From the NCBI RefSeq assembly GCF_900460065.1, contig NZ_UAVD01000033.1, positions 124,001 to 188,000 on the forward strand: a DNA stretch of 64,000 nucleotides. Reading direction: 5' to 3'. This DNA is from Streptomyces griseus. Lineage in GTDB: Bacteria; Actinomycetota; Actinomycetes; Streptomycetales; Streptomycetaceae. This document shows, piece by piece, positions 26,599-35,786 of this stretch (the stretch's first letter is position 1; each line of letters starts with the position of its first letter). A program made the translations under genes and the position numbers. The notes beneath the pieces were generated by a model, which made no database searches, had not been told where the DNA came from, and saw only the letters and a program-made list of their open reading frames with translations.

Positions 26599-27390
26599 GT
26601 GCAAATCCGTGTCGAACAGCTCAGCGCTGGATACACCGGTCATACCGCCGTGGACCAGGTCGACCTGACGGTCCCCTCCGGGCAGGTCGTGGCGGTCGTC
26701 GGCCCCAACGGGTGCGGCAAATCGACTCTCCTGCGTTGCATGGCCCGCCTCCACCAGCCCCGCTCCGGCCGGGTGTTCGTCGGCGACGCCGACGTCTGGC
26801 AGCTGCGGCAGCGCGACGCCGCCCACCGCATCGCCCTGCTGCCCCAGGCCCCGCAGGCGCCGGAGGCGGTCACCGTCGCCGGACTCGTACGGTACGGACG
26901 CCACCCCCACCAGGGGCTGTTCCGCCAGTGGTCGCGGGAGGACGAGCGCGCGGTCACCCGTGCCCTGGAGGCCACCGGCACGGCCGCCCTGGCCGGCCGC
27001 CGGCTCGACCAGCTCTCCGGCGGCCAGCGCCAGCGCTGCTGGCTCGCCATGTCCCTCGCCCAGGAGACCCCCGTCGTCCTCCTCGACGAGCCCACCAGCG
27101 CCCTCGACATCGGCCACGCCGTGGAGGTCCTGGACCTGGTGCGCGAAGTCGCCGCGCAGGGCCGCACCATCGTGATGGTGCTCCACGACCTCGCCGCCGC
27201 CGCACGGTACGCCGACCTCCTGGTCGCCATGCGCGACGGACGGATCGTCGCCTCGGGTCCGCCCCGCGAGACCGTGGACACCGCACTGGTCCGGGAGCTC
27301 TACGGCGTCGAGGCGGAGATCCTCACCGCGACCTCCGACGGGGCCCCCGTCGTCGTACCGACCGTCCGCGTGCCGGTCGCCGGCGCCTGA
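26599..27390 (+). CDS. Ferric-siderophore ABC transporter ATPase
   Basis: A 263-residue cytoplasmic ATPase of the FepC/FecE/FhuC family that powers uptake through the fused permease. Walker A GPNGCGKST (about 35-43), Q-loop LLPQAPQAPE, signature LSGGQRQR, Walker B VVLLDEPTSALD and the switch histidine in VLHDLAAAARYAD are all intact. The GTG at 26599 has GGAAAGG ten bases upstream. It completes an uptake set with the permease and lipoprotein, although the permease gene is about 13 kb away on the other side of the NRPS operon. Confidence 0.94.
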   Translation: MQIRVEQLSAGYTGHTAVDQVDLTVPSGQVVAVVGPNGCGKSTLLRCMARLHQPRSGRVFVGDADVWQLRQRDAAHRIALLPQAPQAPEAVTVAGLVRYGRHPHQGLFRQWSREDERAVTRALEATGTAALAGRRLDQLSGGQRQRCWLAMSLAQETPVVLLDEPTSALDIGHAVEVLDLVREVAAQGRTIVMVLHDLAAAARYADLLVAMRDGRIVASGPPRETVDTALVRELYGVEAEILTATSDGAPVVVPTVRVPVAGA

Positions 27391-27446
27391 GCCGCCCGGG
27401 GCCTCCCGTCCGCCGTGTGCCGGGGCCGGGTCGTTAGGGTCGGGGC

Positions 27447-28106
27447 ATGACGACGACACCGGCCGGCAGCGCCTTCGACTCGCTCCGTAGCGACGCGGTT
27501 TCGGACCAGGAGGCGTTGCGCCGGGCGTACGCGCTCCCGAGCGACGCGGCCCTGCGCAAGCAGATGACCGAACTAACCGATCAGGCGCGGCGGTTGATCG
27601 CCTGCTCGTCGCTGGTCCTGATCTCCAGCGTGGACGCCGGGGGGAACTGCGACGTCTCCCCGCGCGGGGGCCCCGCCGGGTTCGTGAGCGTCCTGGACTC
27701 CCGGACCGTGGCGATTCCGGACGCGACCGGCAACAAGCGCCTGGACACCCTGCAGAACGTCATCGCCACCGGACGGGCCGGGCTGCTGTTCCTCGTCCCG
27801 GGACGGACGACGACGCTCAGGGTGAACGGCCGGGCCTGCGTCTCCACCCGCCCGGAGCTCCTCTCCCAGCTGACCGCCGTGGGGAAGCCGCCGGTCAGCG
27901 CGCTGGTGGTGGGGATCGACGAGGTCTACCCGCACTGCCCCAAGTCGCTGATGCGCGCCGGGGCCTGGAAACCGGAGCAGTGGTTGCCCGCGGACGCCCA
28001 GCCGACCTCGGCCGAGGTGACGCTGGCCCAGCTGAGAATGCCGCACCTGACGATCGCCGACATCGAGCGGAACGAGGCGGAGTCGCTGAAATACCGGTAC
28101 GAGTAG
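27447..28106 (+). CDS. PPOX-class FMN flavoprotein (MSMEG_1061-like)
   Basis: A 219-residue protein of the pyridoxamine 5'-phosphate oxidase-like split-barrel fold that binds FMN or F420. It shows the LISSVDAGGNCDVSPRGGPAGF strand-loop and IPDATGNKRLDTLQNVIATGRAGLLFLVPGRTTTLRVNGRA, which I recognise from the MSMEG_1061 subfamily. The substrate is unknown. There is no ribosome site; TAGGGT lies 8 bases before the ATG, so a leaderless mRNA is possible. Not obviously tied to the siderophore locus. Confidence 0.85.
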   Translation: MTTTPAGSAFDSLRSDAVSDQEALRRAYALPSDAALRKQMTELTDQARRLIACSSLVLISSVDAGGNCDVSPRGGPAGFVSVLDSRTVAIPDATGNKRLDTLQNVIATGRAGLLFLVPGRTTTLRVNGRACVSTRPELLSQLTAVGKPPVSALVVGIDEVYPHCPKSLMRAGAWKPEQWLPADAQPTSAEVTLAQLRMPHLTIADIERNEAESLKYRYE

Positions 28107-28213
28107 GAGATCGGCCCGACCCCCGGAGGCGGAAGCCGCCCCGGTCCGGCACGCGGATTCGACGGGGGAAGGGGGCGGCAGGCGGAGGGGGCGGGCGGCG
28201 TCCGAAACAGGCC

Positions 28214-28239
28214 GAGGCCCCGTCGTGGGACGGGGCCTC
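28214..28239. terminator. Terminator hairpin between converging genes
   Basis: An 11-base perfect stem (GAGGCCCCGTC and its complement) with a GTGG loop, between the PPOX gene and meaB. Confidence 0.75.
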
Positions 28240-28274
28240 ACCGCGCGCCGCCCCGGCGGGCGACGGCGACGGCC

Positions 28275-29312
28275 TCAGCCGGGTCCCTCCGCGACGCCGC
28301 CGTGACCTGCTCCGGCCCCGTGGGACTCGCCCCCGCGGAACACCCCGAGGATCTCCTCGGCGGCCAGCGTCGCCGTCAACGTGCCCTCCCGGACCCGCTG
28401 TTCGAGTTCGGGTGCGAGCTTCCGCACCGCCGGGTGGCTGTGCAGACTGTCCAGCAGGTCGTCGCGGACCATCGCCCACGTCCAGTCCACCTGCTGGTCG
28501 CGGCGCTTGGCCGCGAGCCGGCCGGTCGACTCCAGGAGCGTCCGGTGCTGCTCCAGCCGCTCCCACAGGGTGTCGAGGCCGCTCGACTCCCGCGCACTGC
28601 ACGTGAGCACCGGGGGCGTCCAGGCCGCGTCCGCCGGATGCATCAGCCGCAGCGCGCCCGCCAGTTCGCGCGCGGCCGAGCGGGCGTCCCGCTCGTGCGG
28701 GCCGTCGGCCTTGTTGACCGCGATGGCGTCGGCCAGTTCCAGGACGCCCTTCTTGATGCCCTGCAACTGGTCGCCGGTACGGGCCAGCGTCAGCAGCAGG
28801 AACGTGTCGACCATGTTGGCCACCGCCGTCTCCGACTGCCCGACGCCCACCGTCTCCACCAGCACCACGTCGTAGCCCGCCGCCTCCATCACGACGATGG
28901 ACTCCCGGGTCGCCTTCGCCACCCCGCCCAGCGTGCCCGCCGTGGGGGAGGGGCGGACGAAGGCGGCCGGGTCCACCGCGAGGCGCTCCATCCGGGTCTT
29001 GTCGCCCAGGATGGAGCCGCCCGTACGGCTGGAGGACGGGTCGACCGCCAGCACCGCCACCCGGTGCCCGAGCCCCGTGAGCATCGTGCCGAGCGCGTCG
29101 ATGAACGTGGACTTGCCCACGCCGGGCACCCCGCTGATCCCGATCCGCCGGGCCGCCCCGGCGTGCGGCAGCAGTCGACTCAGCAACTGCTGTGCCAGCA
29201 CCCGGTGTTCGGCTCGCGTCGACTCGACGAGCGTGATCGCGCGCGCCACGAACGCACGCTTCCCGTCGAGCACTCCCCGCACATAACCGTCGATGTCGAT
29301 CTTCGCGGCCAT
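28275..29312 (-). CDS. meaB: MeaB/ArgK-type GTPase chaperone of methylmalonyl-CoA mutase
   Basis: A 345-residue G3E-class GTPase that guards methylmalonyl-CoA mutase, gating cobalamin loading and removing damaged cofactor. Walker A GVPGVGKST (61-69), the switch segment LAVDPSSSRTGGSILGDKTRM, VETVGVGQSE, and the NKAD base-recognition motif are present. The last ~15 residues are Gly/His-rich (ESHGAGAGHGGVAEGPG), longer than in typical MeaB. It starts 12 bases after mutB, so mutA-mutB-meaB form one operon. Confidence 0.95.
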   Translation of the reverse strand: MAAKIDIDGYVRGVLDGKRAFVARAITLVESTRAEHRVLAQQLLSRLLPHAGAARRIGISGVPGVGKSTFIDALGTMLTGLGHRVAVLAVDPSSSRTGGSILGDKTRMERLAVDPAAFVRPSPTAGTLGGVAKATRESIVVMEAAGYDVVLVETVGVGQSETAVANMVDTFLLLTLARTGDQLQGIKKGVLELADAIAVNKADGPHERDARSAARELAGALRLMHPADAAWTPPVLTCSARESSGLDTLWERLEQHRTLLESTGRLAAKRRDQQVDWTWAMVRDDLLDSLHSHPAVRKLAPELEQRVREGTLTATLAAEEILGVFRGGESHGAGAGHGGVAEGPG

Positions 29313-29324
29313 CCGGTCAGCGGC

Positions 29325-31550
29325 TCACAGCTCGTGGCCGAGCGACGCGCCGAGCCGCGTCACCAGGTCGTGTGCCGCGTCCGGGATCACCGTCCCCGGC
29401 GGGAAGACCGAGGCGGCGCCCGCCTCGTGCAGCGCCTCGACGTCCTGCGGCGGAATCACCCCGCCCACCACGATCATGATGTCCTCGCGCCCCTCGGCGG
29501 CCAGCTCCTCGCGCAGCGCGGGCACGAGCGTGAGGTGTCCGGCCGCGAGCGAGGAGACGCCCACGATGTGCACGTCGGCCTCGACGGCCTGGCGCGCCAC
29601 CTCGCCCGGCGTCTGGAACAGCGGGCCGACGTCCACGTCGAAGCCCAGGTCGGCGAAGGCCGTGGCGATCACCTTCTGGCCCCGGTCGTGCCCGTCCTGC
29701 CCCATCTTGGCGACGAGGATGCGCGGACGGCGGCCCTCCGCCTCCTCGAAGGCGTCGACCAGTGCGCGGGTGCGGTCCACCGAAGGGGACTCTCCTGCCT
29801 CTTTGCGGTACACACCGGAGATCGTACGGATCTGCCCGGCGTGCCGCCCGTACACCTTCTCCAGCGCGTCCGAGATCTCCCCGACCGTGGCCATCGCCCG
29901 CGCCGCGTCGACCGCCAGCGCCAGCAGATTGCCCTCCAGGCCCGGGCCCGGGTCACGCTCGGCGGCGGCCGTCAGGGCGCGCAGCGCCTCCTGGCACGCC
30001 ACCTCGTCGCGCTCCTCGCGCAGCCGGCGCAGCTTCTCGATCTGCTGGGTGCGCACGGAGGAGTTGTCGACCTTGAGGACGTCGATCTCCTCGTCGGTCT
30101 CCACCCGGTACTTGTTCACCCCGATCACCGGCTGCCGCCCGGAGTCGATCCGCGCCTGCGTCCGCGCGGCGGCCTCCTCCACCCGGAGCTTGGGGATGCC
30201 CGCGTCGATGGCCTTCGCCATCCCACCGGCCGCCTCGACCTCCTCGATGTGCTGCCAGGCGCGCTCCGCGAGGTCCCGCGTCAGCTTCTCCACGTACGCG
30301 CTGCCGCCCCACGGGTCGATGACCCGGCAGGTGCCGGACTCCTGCTGGAGCAGGAGCTGCGTGTTGCGGGCGATCCGCGCCGAGAAGTCGGTGGGCAGCG
30401 CCAACGCCTCGTCCAGCGCGTTGGTGTGAAGCGACTGGGTGTGCCCCTGTGTCGCGGCCATCGCCTCCACACACGTGCGCGTCACGTTGTTGAACACGTC
30501 CTGCGCGGTCAGCGACCAGCCCGAGGTCTGCGAATGGGTGCGCAGGGAGAGCGACTTGGGGTTCTTCGGGTCGAACTGCCTCACCAGCCGGGCCCACAGG
30601 AGCCGGGCCGCCCGCAACTTGGCGACCTCCATGAAGAAGTTCATCCCGATCGCCCAGAAGAACGACAGGCGCGGCGCGAAGGCGTCGACGTCCAGGCCCG
30701 CCTCCCGCCCGGCGCGCAGGTACTCCACCCCGTCGGCGAGCGTGTACGCCAGTTCCAGATCGGCCGTCGCCCCGGCCTCCTGGATGTGGTATCCGGAGAT
30801 CGAGATGGAGTTGTAGCGCGGCATCTTCTGCGAGGTGAACGCGAAGATGTCGGAGATGATCCGCATCGAGGGCGACGGCGGATAGATGTAGGTGTTGCGG
30901 ACCATGAACTCCTTCAGAATGTCGTTCTGAATGGTCCCGGCCAGCTTCTCGGGCGGCACGCCCTGTTCCTCCGCCGCCACGATGTACAGCGCCAGCACGG
31001 GGAGCACCGCGCCGTTCATCGTCATCGACACCGACATCCGGTCCAGCGGAATGCCGTCGAACAACTGGCGCATGTCGTAGATCGAGTCGATCGCCACCCC
31101 GGCCATGCCGACGTCACCGGTCACCCGCGGGTGGTCGCTGTCGTAACCCCGGTGGGTGGGCAGGTCGAAGGCGACCGACAGCCCCTTCTGGCCGGCCGCG
31201 AGGTTGCGCCGGTAGAAGGCGTTGGACTCCTCGGCCGTGGAGAAACCGGCGTACTGACGGATCGTCCAGGGCTGGTTGACGTACATCGTCGGGTAGGGCC
31301 CGCGCAGATACGGGGCGATCCCCGGATACGAGTGCAGCGCGTCCAGGCCCTCCAGGTCCTCACCGGTGTAGAGCGGCTTGACCGTGATCCCCTCGGGCGT
31401 CTCCCAGAGGGGAGCCCCGGCGCCGTCGGCGGCCTTCGTCACGGCGGCCTGCCACTCCTCGGCGGAGCCGGCGGGCGGTGCGGCCGCGGTGAGCGGCACG
31501 TCGGAGAAGTCGGGGACGGAGGGTTTCCGGTCCGTGGGCGATGTGGGCAT
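29325..31550 (-). CDS. mutB: Methylmalonyl-CoA mutase, catalytic large subunit
   Basis: A 741-residue adenosylcobalamin enzyme interconverting methylmalonyl-CoA and succinyl-CoA. In streptomycetes this supplies methylmalonyl-CoA for polyketides and disposes of propionyl-CoA. The barrel domain (about 50-560) includes the substrate segment PTMYVNQPWTIRQYAGFSTAEESN, and the C-terminal cobalamin domain carries DxHxxG at Asp619, His621 and Gly624 with the downstream GVSSLAAGH and GGVIPP loops. The ATG at 31550 shares one base with the mutA stop (TGATG), so translation is coupled. Upstream in-frame codons lie within mutA and are ignored. Confidence 0.97.
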   Translation of the reverse strand: MPTSPTDRKPSVPDFSDVPLTAAAPPAGSAEEWQAAVTKAADGAGAPLWETPEGITVKPLYTGEDLEGLDALHSYPGIAPYLRGPYPTMYVNQPWTIRQYAGFSTAEESNAFYRRNLAAGQKGLSVAFDLPTHRGYDSDHPRVTGDVGMAGVAIDSIYDMRQLFDGIPLDRMSVSMTMNGAVLPVLALYIVAAEEQGVPPEKLAGTIQNDILKEFMVRNTYIYPPSPSMRIISDIFAFTSQKMPRYNSISISGYHIQEAGATADLELAYTLADGVEYLRAGREAGLDVDAFAPRLSFFWAIGMNFFMEVAKLRAARLLWARLVRQFDPKNPKSLSLRTHSQTSGWSLTAQDVFNNVTRTCVEAMAATQGHTQSLHTNALDEALALPTDFSARIARNTQLLLQQESGTCRVIDPWGGSAYVEKLTRDLAERAWQHIEEVEAAGGMAKAIDAGIPKLRVEEAAARTQARIDSGRQPVIGVNKYRVETDEEIDVLKVDNSSVRTQQIEKLRRLREERDEVACQEALRALTAAAERDPGPGLEGNLLALAVDAARAMATVGEISDALEKVYGRHAGQIRTISGVYRKEAGESPSVDRTRALVDAFEEAEGRRPRILVAKMGQDGHDRGQKVIATAFADLGFDVDVGPLFQTPGEVARQAVEADVHIVGVSSLAAGHLTLVPALREELAAEGREDIMIVVGGVIPPQDVEALHEAGAASVFPPGTVIPDAAHDLVTRLGASLGHEL

Positions 31551-33412
31551 CACGCCACTCCCATGCGGTCGAGTACGGAGGTGAGAACGGCGACCGCGTC
31601 GCAGCCGGCGAAGACATGGGCGTCGACATCGGGGTACTCGCCGGGGCGCCCCGCGAGGAACACCCGCGCAGCGCCCGCCGACTTCAGCGCACCGGCCACC
31701 TGCTGCGCCTGCTCGGCGTACAGCGCGTCCGACGAGCACAGGACGGCGACCGTCGCCCCGGAGGCGGTCAGCGCGCCGGCGGCGGTGTCCGCGTCCACCG
31801 TCACCGGATCGTGGACCGCCTCGATCCCGCCCGCCCCGAAGAGGTTGACGGCGAAGGAGACCCGCGCGGTGTGCGCGGCGGCCGGACCGAGCGCCGCGAC
31901 GAAGACCTTCGGGCGGCTCCCGGTCGCCGCGAGGTGTGCGTCGGAGCGGGCGCGCAGCGCCTCGAACGCCTCGTCGCGCCGGACCCGGGGCAATCCGCCC
32001 GGGGCGCCCGCGTACGCGTCGGGCGCGGGCTCGCGCTCCACCGGCCGCTCGCCGGGCATCGGGAACTCGCTCACCCCGGTGATCGGTTCCTTGCGACGGG
32101 CCAGCTTTGCGCTGCGCGTCGCCCAGGTGGCGGCGAGCCGTTCCGCGACCGTCCCGGAGCGCAGGGCCCCGGGCAGACCGCCGGCCCGCTCGGTTTCCTG
32201 GAAGAACGCCCAGGCGGCCGCGGCGAGTTCATCGGTCAGCCGTTCCACGTACCAGGAGCCGCCCGCCGGGTCGATGACCCGGGCCAGGTGCGACTCCTCC
32301 ATGAGGATCGTCGAGGTGTTGCGGGCGATCCGCCGCGCGAACGCGTCCGGCAGGCCCAGCGCGTGGTCGAACGGCAGCACGGTCACGGAGTCCGCGCCGC
32401 CCACCCCCGCGCCCAGCGTGGCGAGCGTGGTGCGCAGCATGTTCACCCACGGGTCGCGGCGCGTCATCATCACCGGCGAACTGACGGCGTGCTGCCGCTG
32501 GGATCCGGCGGCGGGGGCCCCGGAGGCCTCGGCGACCCGTGCCCACAGCCGGCGGGCCGCGCGCAGCTTGGCGATGGTCAGGAACTGGTCGGCGGTGGCC
32601 GCGTAACGGAACTCCAGCTGCCCGCAGGCCGCTTCCACGCTCATCCCGGCATCGGTGAGAGCCCGGAGGTAGGCGACGCCGGTGGCCAGGGAGAGCCCCA
32701 GCTCCTCGCCGGCCGATCCGCCCGCCTCGTGGTACGGCAGCGCGTCCACGGCGATGGCCCGGATGCCCGGGTAGTCCGCGTCGCACACCCGCGCCCAGCG
32801 CACGGCGGGGGAGAGGTCGGCCGCTACACCGGTCCTGGCCTCGTGGCCGAGCGGGTCGGCCCCCAGTGTGCCGCGCGCCTCGCTCTTCGCGACGCCGCGT
32901 TCCCCGTACAGCCGCAGCAGCTCCGTCGCGGCGGCGTCCAGGTCCGCCGGAGCGTCGACGGCGAGGGGCGCGAGGTCGAGGTACACGCCCTCCAGCGCCC
33001 GGGCGAGCCCGTCGACGGGGACGCCCGCGGGGCCGCCCACGGTGAGCCAGAGGGAGGTGACGCCGTTCTCCAGATCGCCGAGCAGGGCCTCGTTGAGCCG
33101 GACGGGGTCGGTCAGGGTGTGGCGTTGGCGCACGTCCCAGCCGCCTGCCGCGTTCCCCTCGGCCCTGCTGCCCCGGGTGAACGGGGCGAAGCCGGGAAAG
33201 CCGGTGTCCGGCGTCTCGTCTTGCGCGGTGTAGAGGGGGCGGGTGGTGAGCCCGTCCTCCAGTGTGGTGGACAGCGCTTCCTCGGCGGCCGAGCCCGAGA
33301 CTTCCTTGCCCGACTTGCGCAGTACGCCCTCTACGAGGGTCTGCCACTGGTCGTGGGAAGGGTCGGGAAACGCGGCGGTGGGAGAGAGCCCGTCAGCAGG
33401 CTGGACCGTCAT
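31550..33412 (-). CDS. mutA: Methylmalonyl-CoA mutase, non-catalytic small subunit
   Basis: A 620-residue partner of MutB. It shares the barrel fold (GFAPFTRGSRAEGNAAGGWDVRQRH, AYLRALTDAGMSVEAACGQLEFRYAATADQF) and the C-terminal Rossmann-like domain, but the DxHxxG cobalamin motif is absent (VAALGPAAAHTARV at that place), as expected for a small subunit. The ATG at 33412 opens the operon mutA-mutB-meaB. I found no cobalamin riboswitch fold in the upstream 270 bases. Confidence 0.95.
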   Translation of the reverse strand: MTVQPADGLSPTAAFPDPSHDQWQTLVEGVLRKSGKEVSGSAAEEALSTTLEDGLTTRPLYTAQDETPDTGFPGFAPFTRGSRAEGNAAGGWDVRQRHTLTDPVRLNEALLGDLENGVTSLWLTVGGPAGVPVDGLARALEGVYLDLAPLAVDAPADLDAAATELLRLYGERGVAKSEARGTLGADPLGHEARTGVAADLSPAVRWARVCDADYPGIRAIAVDALPYHEAGGSAGEELGLSLATGVAYLRALTDAGMSVEAACGQLEFRYAATADQFLTIAKLRAARRLWARVAEASGAPAAGSQRQHAVSSPVMMTRRDPWVNMLRTTLATLGAGVGGADSVTVLPFDHALGLPDAFARRIARNTSTILMEESHLARVIDPAGGSWYVERLTDELAAAAWAFFQETERAGGLPGALRSGTVAERLAATWATRSAKLARRKEPITGVSEFPMPGERPVEREPAPDAYAGAPGGLPRVRRDEAFEALRARSDAHLAATGSRPKVFVAALGPAAAHTARVSFAVNLFGAGGIEAVHDPVTVDADTAAGALTASGATVAVLCSSDALYAEQAQQVAGALKSAGAARVFLAGRPGEYPDVDAHVFAGCDAVAVLTSVLDRMGVA

Positions 33413-33680
33413 GGTCAGATGCTAGGGCAGTGCGCCGAACCAGCAGCAGGGGCGCATGCTGTGACCTTGCCCTCTCGTTCAGGTACTTGATCCGTTACAT
33501 ACGGTCGCATAGTCGGCGTGGCGGGCGGGCGGCGGCAACACGACGGTGGTCGACATCGGGATGAATCGGGACAGTGATGCATATTATGTGCGAAGTTTCC
33601 TGATTTTTTATGTCATCCCTGGAATGCCGTATCCACCCCGGCGCCCCCCGTGGCCGCCGGGACACGGAGAGGACGCGACC
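33413..33680. promoter_or_regulatory. Divergent promoter region with an AT-rich island
   Basis: The gap between mutA and the SHOCT-protein gene. It includes TTGATC (33489-33494) followed by CATAGT about 15 bases on, and an island around 33574-33614 (GCATATTATG, then TGATTTTTTATG) that is strikingly AT-rich for this genome. TCCTGAT (33598-33604) and CCTGGAAT (33618-33625) recur upstream of the phosphatase gene. Confidence 0.45.
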
Positions 33681-34199
33681 GTGGCCGTCGGACCTGTGGA
33701 GTACCTCGTCATCGCCTTCCCGGGCAGTCGTTTCACCGGGGAGGTCGCCCCCGTGCTCGCCGAGGCCGTGTCGTCAGGAGCGGTACGGGCGGGCGATCTG
33801 GCCTTCGTGCGCAGGGCCGGGGACGGTGCGCTGGCCCCGGTGGACCTGCGGGAACTGGACCCCGAGGGAGTGGTTCCCGCTGATACGGCGGAGGGCGGGG
33901 CGGCCGCGGTCCTGGACGTGGAGGACGTCGAACGGCTGGACCGGGGAGTGCCCGCGGGCGATGTCGTGGCGATCGTCGTCAGGGAGGACCTGTGGACCAC
34001 GCCGCTCGCCCGGACGGCCCGCGAGGCCGGCGGCGTGTTCGTCGCGCATGAGCGCCTCGGGGCCGGTGCGTCCGGTGACCGGGAGGTCGCGGGGGACGAC
34101 ATCATCACCCGGCTGGAGCGGCTCGCCGAACTGTGGAGGCGGGACGTCCTCACCGAGGCCGAGTTCGTGGAGCAGAAGACGAGGCTCCTGTCGGACTGA
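33681..34199 (+). CDS. DUF6325-like protein with C-terminal SHOCT domain
   Basis: A 172-residue protein. The first ~125 residues (VGPVEYLVIAFPGSRFTGEVAPVLAEAV and later GDVVAIVVREDLWTTPLARTAREAGG) match the layout of DUF6325 proteins, which resemble stress or membrane-associated small proteins. The last 30 residues (ITRLERLAELWRRDVLTEAEFVEQKTRLL) are a SHOCT segment, a short oligomerisation helix pair. The GTG at 33681 follows GGAGAGGA; the longer reading to 33546 includes AT-rich promoter sequence. Its reaction is unknown. Confidence 0.8.
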   Translation: MAVGPVEYLVIAFPGSRFTGEVAPVLAEAVSSGAVRAGDLAFVRRAGDGALAPVDLRELDPEGVVPADTAEGGAAAVLDVEDVERLDRGVPAGDVVAIVVREDLWTTPLARTAREAGGVFVAHERLGAGASGDREVAGDDIITRLERLAELWRRDVLTEAEFVEQKTRLLSD

Positions 34200-34321
34200 C
34201 GTCCGGCCGACGCCCCCCGGGCGCCGCCCGGCGTACTCCGGTGGCGCTTTCCTTGCTGCATACGACGTTGATCCTGATATGTGGAACTCCTGGAATTCAT
34301 CGGGGAAAGAGGCAGTTCATC

Positions 34322-35119
34322 GTGCAGACCGCCCGGACCGTTCCGGCCGCCACCGTTGTCAATCTGCGCGACCTGGGCGGTATCGCCCTGGGCCGTGACC
34401 GCCGGGTGCGGCAGGGCGTCCTGTTCCGCTCGGGTCAGCTGAGCGGGCTCGACCCGGCGAACGACCGCGCGGTGTCCGCGCTCGGCATCCGCACCGTCGT
34501 GGACCTGCGCACCGCCGACGAACGCCGGTGGGCCCCGGACCGGCTGCCGGACCGGGCCCGCCTCTTCGTCGCCGACGTGCTCGGCGACCACCCGGGTGTG
34601 GCGCCCGCCCGACTGCGGTCCCTGCTCGCCGACCCGATGGCGGCGGAACGGGCGCTGGGGGGCGGCAGGGCCGAGGAGCTGTTCGCCGAGACCTACCGGA
34701 AGATGGTCCTCTCGCCCGGCGCGGCGGCCGCCTACCGGGCCTTCCTGGAGACGGCCGCCGACCCCGGTGCGCGCCCGGTGATCTTCCACTGCACGGCGGG
34801 CAAGGACCGTACCGGCTGGGCGGCGGCCGTCCTGCTGATGCTCCTGGGGGCGGCCCGCGCGACCGTGCGGTCGGACTTCCTCGCGGTCAATCCCGCGGTA
34901 CGGGCCGCCTTCGCCCCCGACGTGGCGAAGTTCCTGGACGGTGGCGGCGACCCCGCCGTCGCCGCGGCGATCGTCGAAGTCCGCCCCCGCTACCTGGATG
35001 TGGCCCTCGACGCGATGGACGAACGCTGGGGCGGCCTCGACGGCTATGTGCGCGACGGGCTGCGCGTACCCGACGCCGTACTGGAGCGGCTGCGCGACGG
35101 CCTGGTGATCCGGGGCTGA
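34322..35119 (+). CDS. Tyrosine/serine protein phosphatase (Y_phosphatase3 family)
   Basis: A 265-residue cytoplasmic phosphatase of the PTP superfamily. The P-loop HCTAGKDRTG (CxxxxxR) is preceded by the VNLRDLGG opening and FRSGQLSGL, both typical of the mycobacterial PtpB/IphP-like family. Targets may be phosphoproteins or phosphoinositides. GTG at 34322 was chosen because the upstream part of the open frame overlaps the preceding gene; GAAAGAGG lies 11 bases before it. The leader contains TTGATCCTGATATG (34268-34281). Confidence 0.88.
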   Translation: MQTARTVPAATVVNLRDLGGIALGRDRRVRQGVLFRSGQLSGLDPANDRAVSALGIRTVVDLRTADERRWAPDRLPDRARLFVADVLGDHPGVAPARLRSLLADPMAAERALGGGRAEELFAETYRKMVLSPGAAAAYRAFLETAADPGARPVIFHCTAGKDRTGWAAAVLLMLLGAARATVRSDFLAVNPAVRAAFAPDVAKFLDGGGDPAVAAAIVEVRPRYLDVALDAMDERWGGLDGYVRDGLRVPDAVLERLRDGLVIRG

Positions 35120-35175
35120 TCGGGCCGGCGCGCGAGGCCGGGGGCACGGCCGGCGACGCGGTGCCGGGCACACGG

Positions 35176-35227
35176 AAAGGCGGCCGGTCCGGCCAAGGGG
35201 ATCTCCTTGGCCGGACCGGCCGCCTTT
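35176..35227. terminator. Bidirectional terminator
   Basis: A 23-base perfect inverted repeat (35176-35198 and 35205-35227) with a 6-base loop, flanked by AAA and TTT, between converging genes. Confidence 0.92.
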
Positions 35228-35249
35228 CGACCTGCCGGAGCGGCCCCGA

Positions 35250-35786
35250 CTACAGGCGCACGAGGCGTTCGGTCAGGTCGCGGTAGTGCTGGAGGGCGAT
35301 CCGCAGATCCTCGGTCTCCGCGCCGGTGGCGGGGCCGCTCCCGTCCTTCCCCGCGCGCAGGCGCCGTCCGCGCTCCTCCAACAGGGTCCCGAGGCTCGCG
35401 ACGACCTCGTCGAAGGTGGCGTCGGCCTCCCGCACCGCCCGCTGCGGGTCCTCCACGAAGCCGGTCACCGCCTGCTGGATCCGGGCGGCGTACGCCTCCC
35501 GCTCCTCGGGGGCGAACAGCGGCCCGCCGGGGTGCGGGCCGTTCTCGGCCGGCCCCGTGCCGGTGTCCGGTCCGGCCGGGGGAACCGCGTGACCCGGGTG
35601 TTCCGAGACCCCGGGGCCGGGACCGGGGACGGTACGGGGGTCCGCCCCGGTGGGGCCGGCCGGCTCCTCGCCCGTGACCGTCCTCGGAGCCGTCACCGGC
35701 TTGCCCGGGCCCCTCACGGGCGTACCCGTGTCGATGGGGCCCGCGCCCTCGGGCAGATCCGACGTTCCGTTCGGCGTCCGCGTCAT
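35250..35786 (-). CDS. Hypothetical protein, soluble partner of the membrane protein upstream
   Basis: A 178-residue protein of unknown function. Residues 1-95 are a disordered-looking Gly/Pro/Thr-rich stretch. Residues 95-178 are a charged helical domain (AYAARIQQAVTGFVEDPQRAVREADATFDEVVASL, then LRIALQHYRDLTERL). That domain is visibly related to the C-terminal domain of the neighbouring upstream gene. Its ATG overlaps that gene's stop (ATGA, 35783-35786), so the two are co-translated. Confidence 0.7.
   Translation of the reverse strand: MTRTPNGTSDLPEGAGPIDTGTPVRGPGKPVTAPRTVTGEEPAGPTGADPRTVPGPGPGVSEHPGHAVPPAGPDTGTGPAENGPHPGGPLFAPEEREAYAARIQQAVTGFVEDPQRAVREADATFDEVVASLGTLLEERGRRLRAGKDGSGPATGAETEDLRIALQHYRDLTERLVRL

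Noticed and set aside
28302..32606. A 1434-codon open frame on the plus strand
   Set aside because: Antisense to meaB, mutB and mutA, all of which are unmistakable; no motif of its own.
33413..33680. Possible cobalamin riboswitch upstream of mutA
   Set aside because: I looked for a B12-box-like core and found none; the region looks like a plain divergent promoter.
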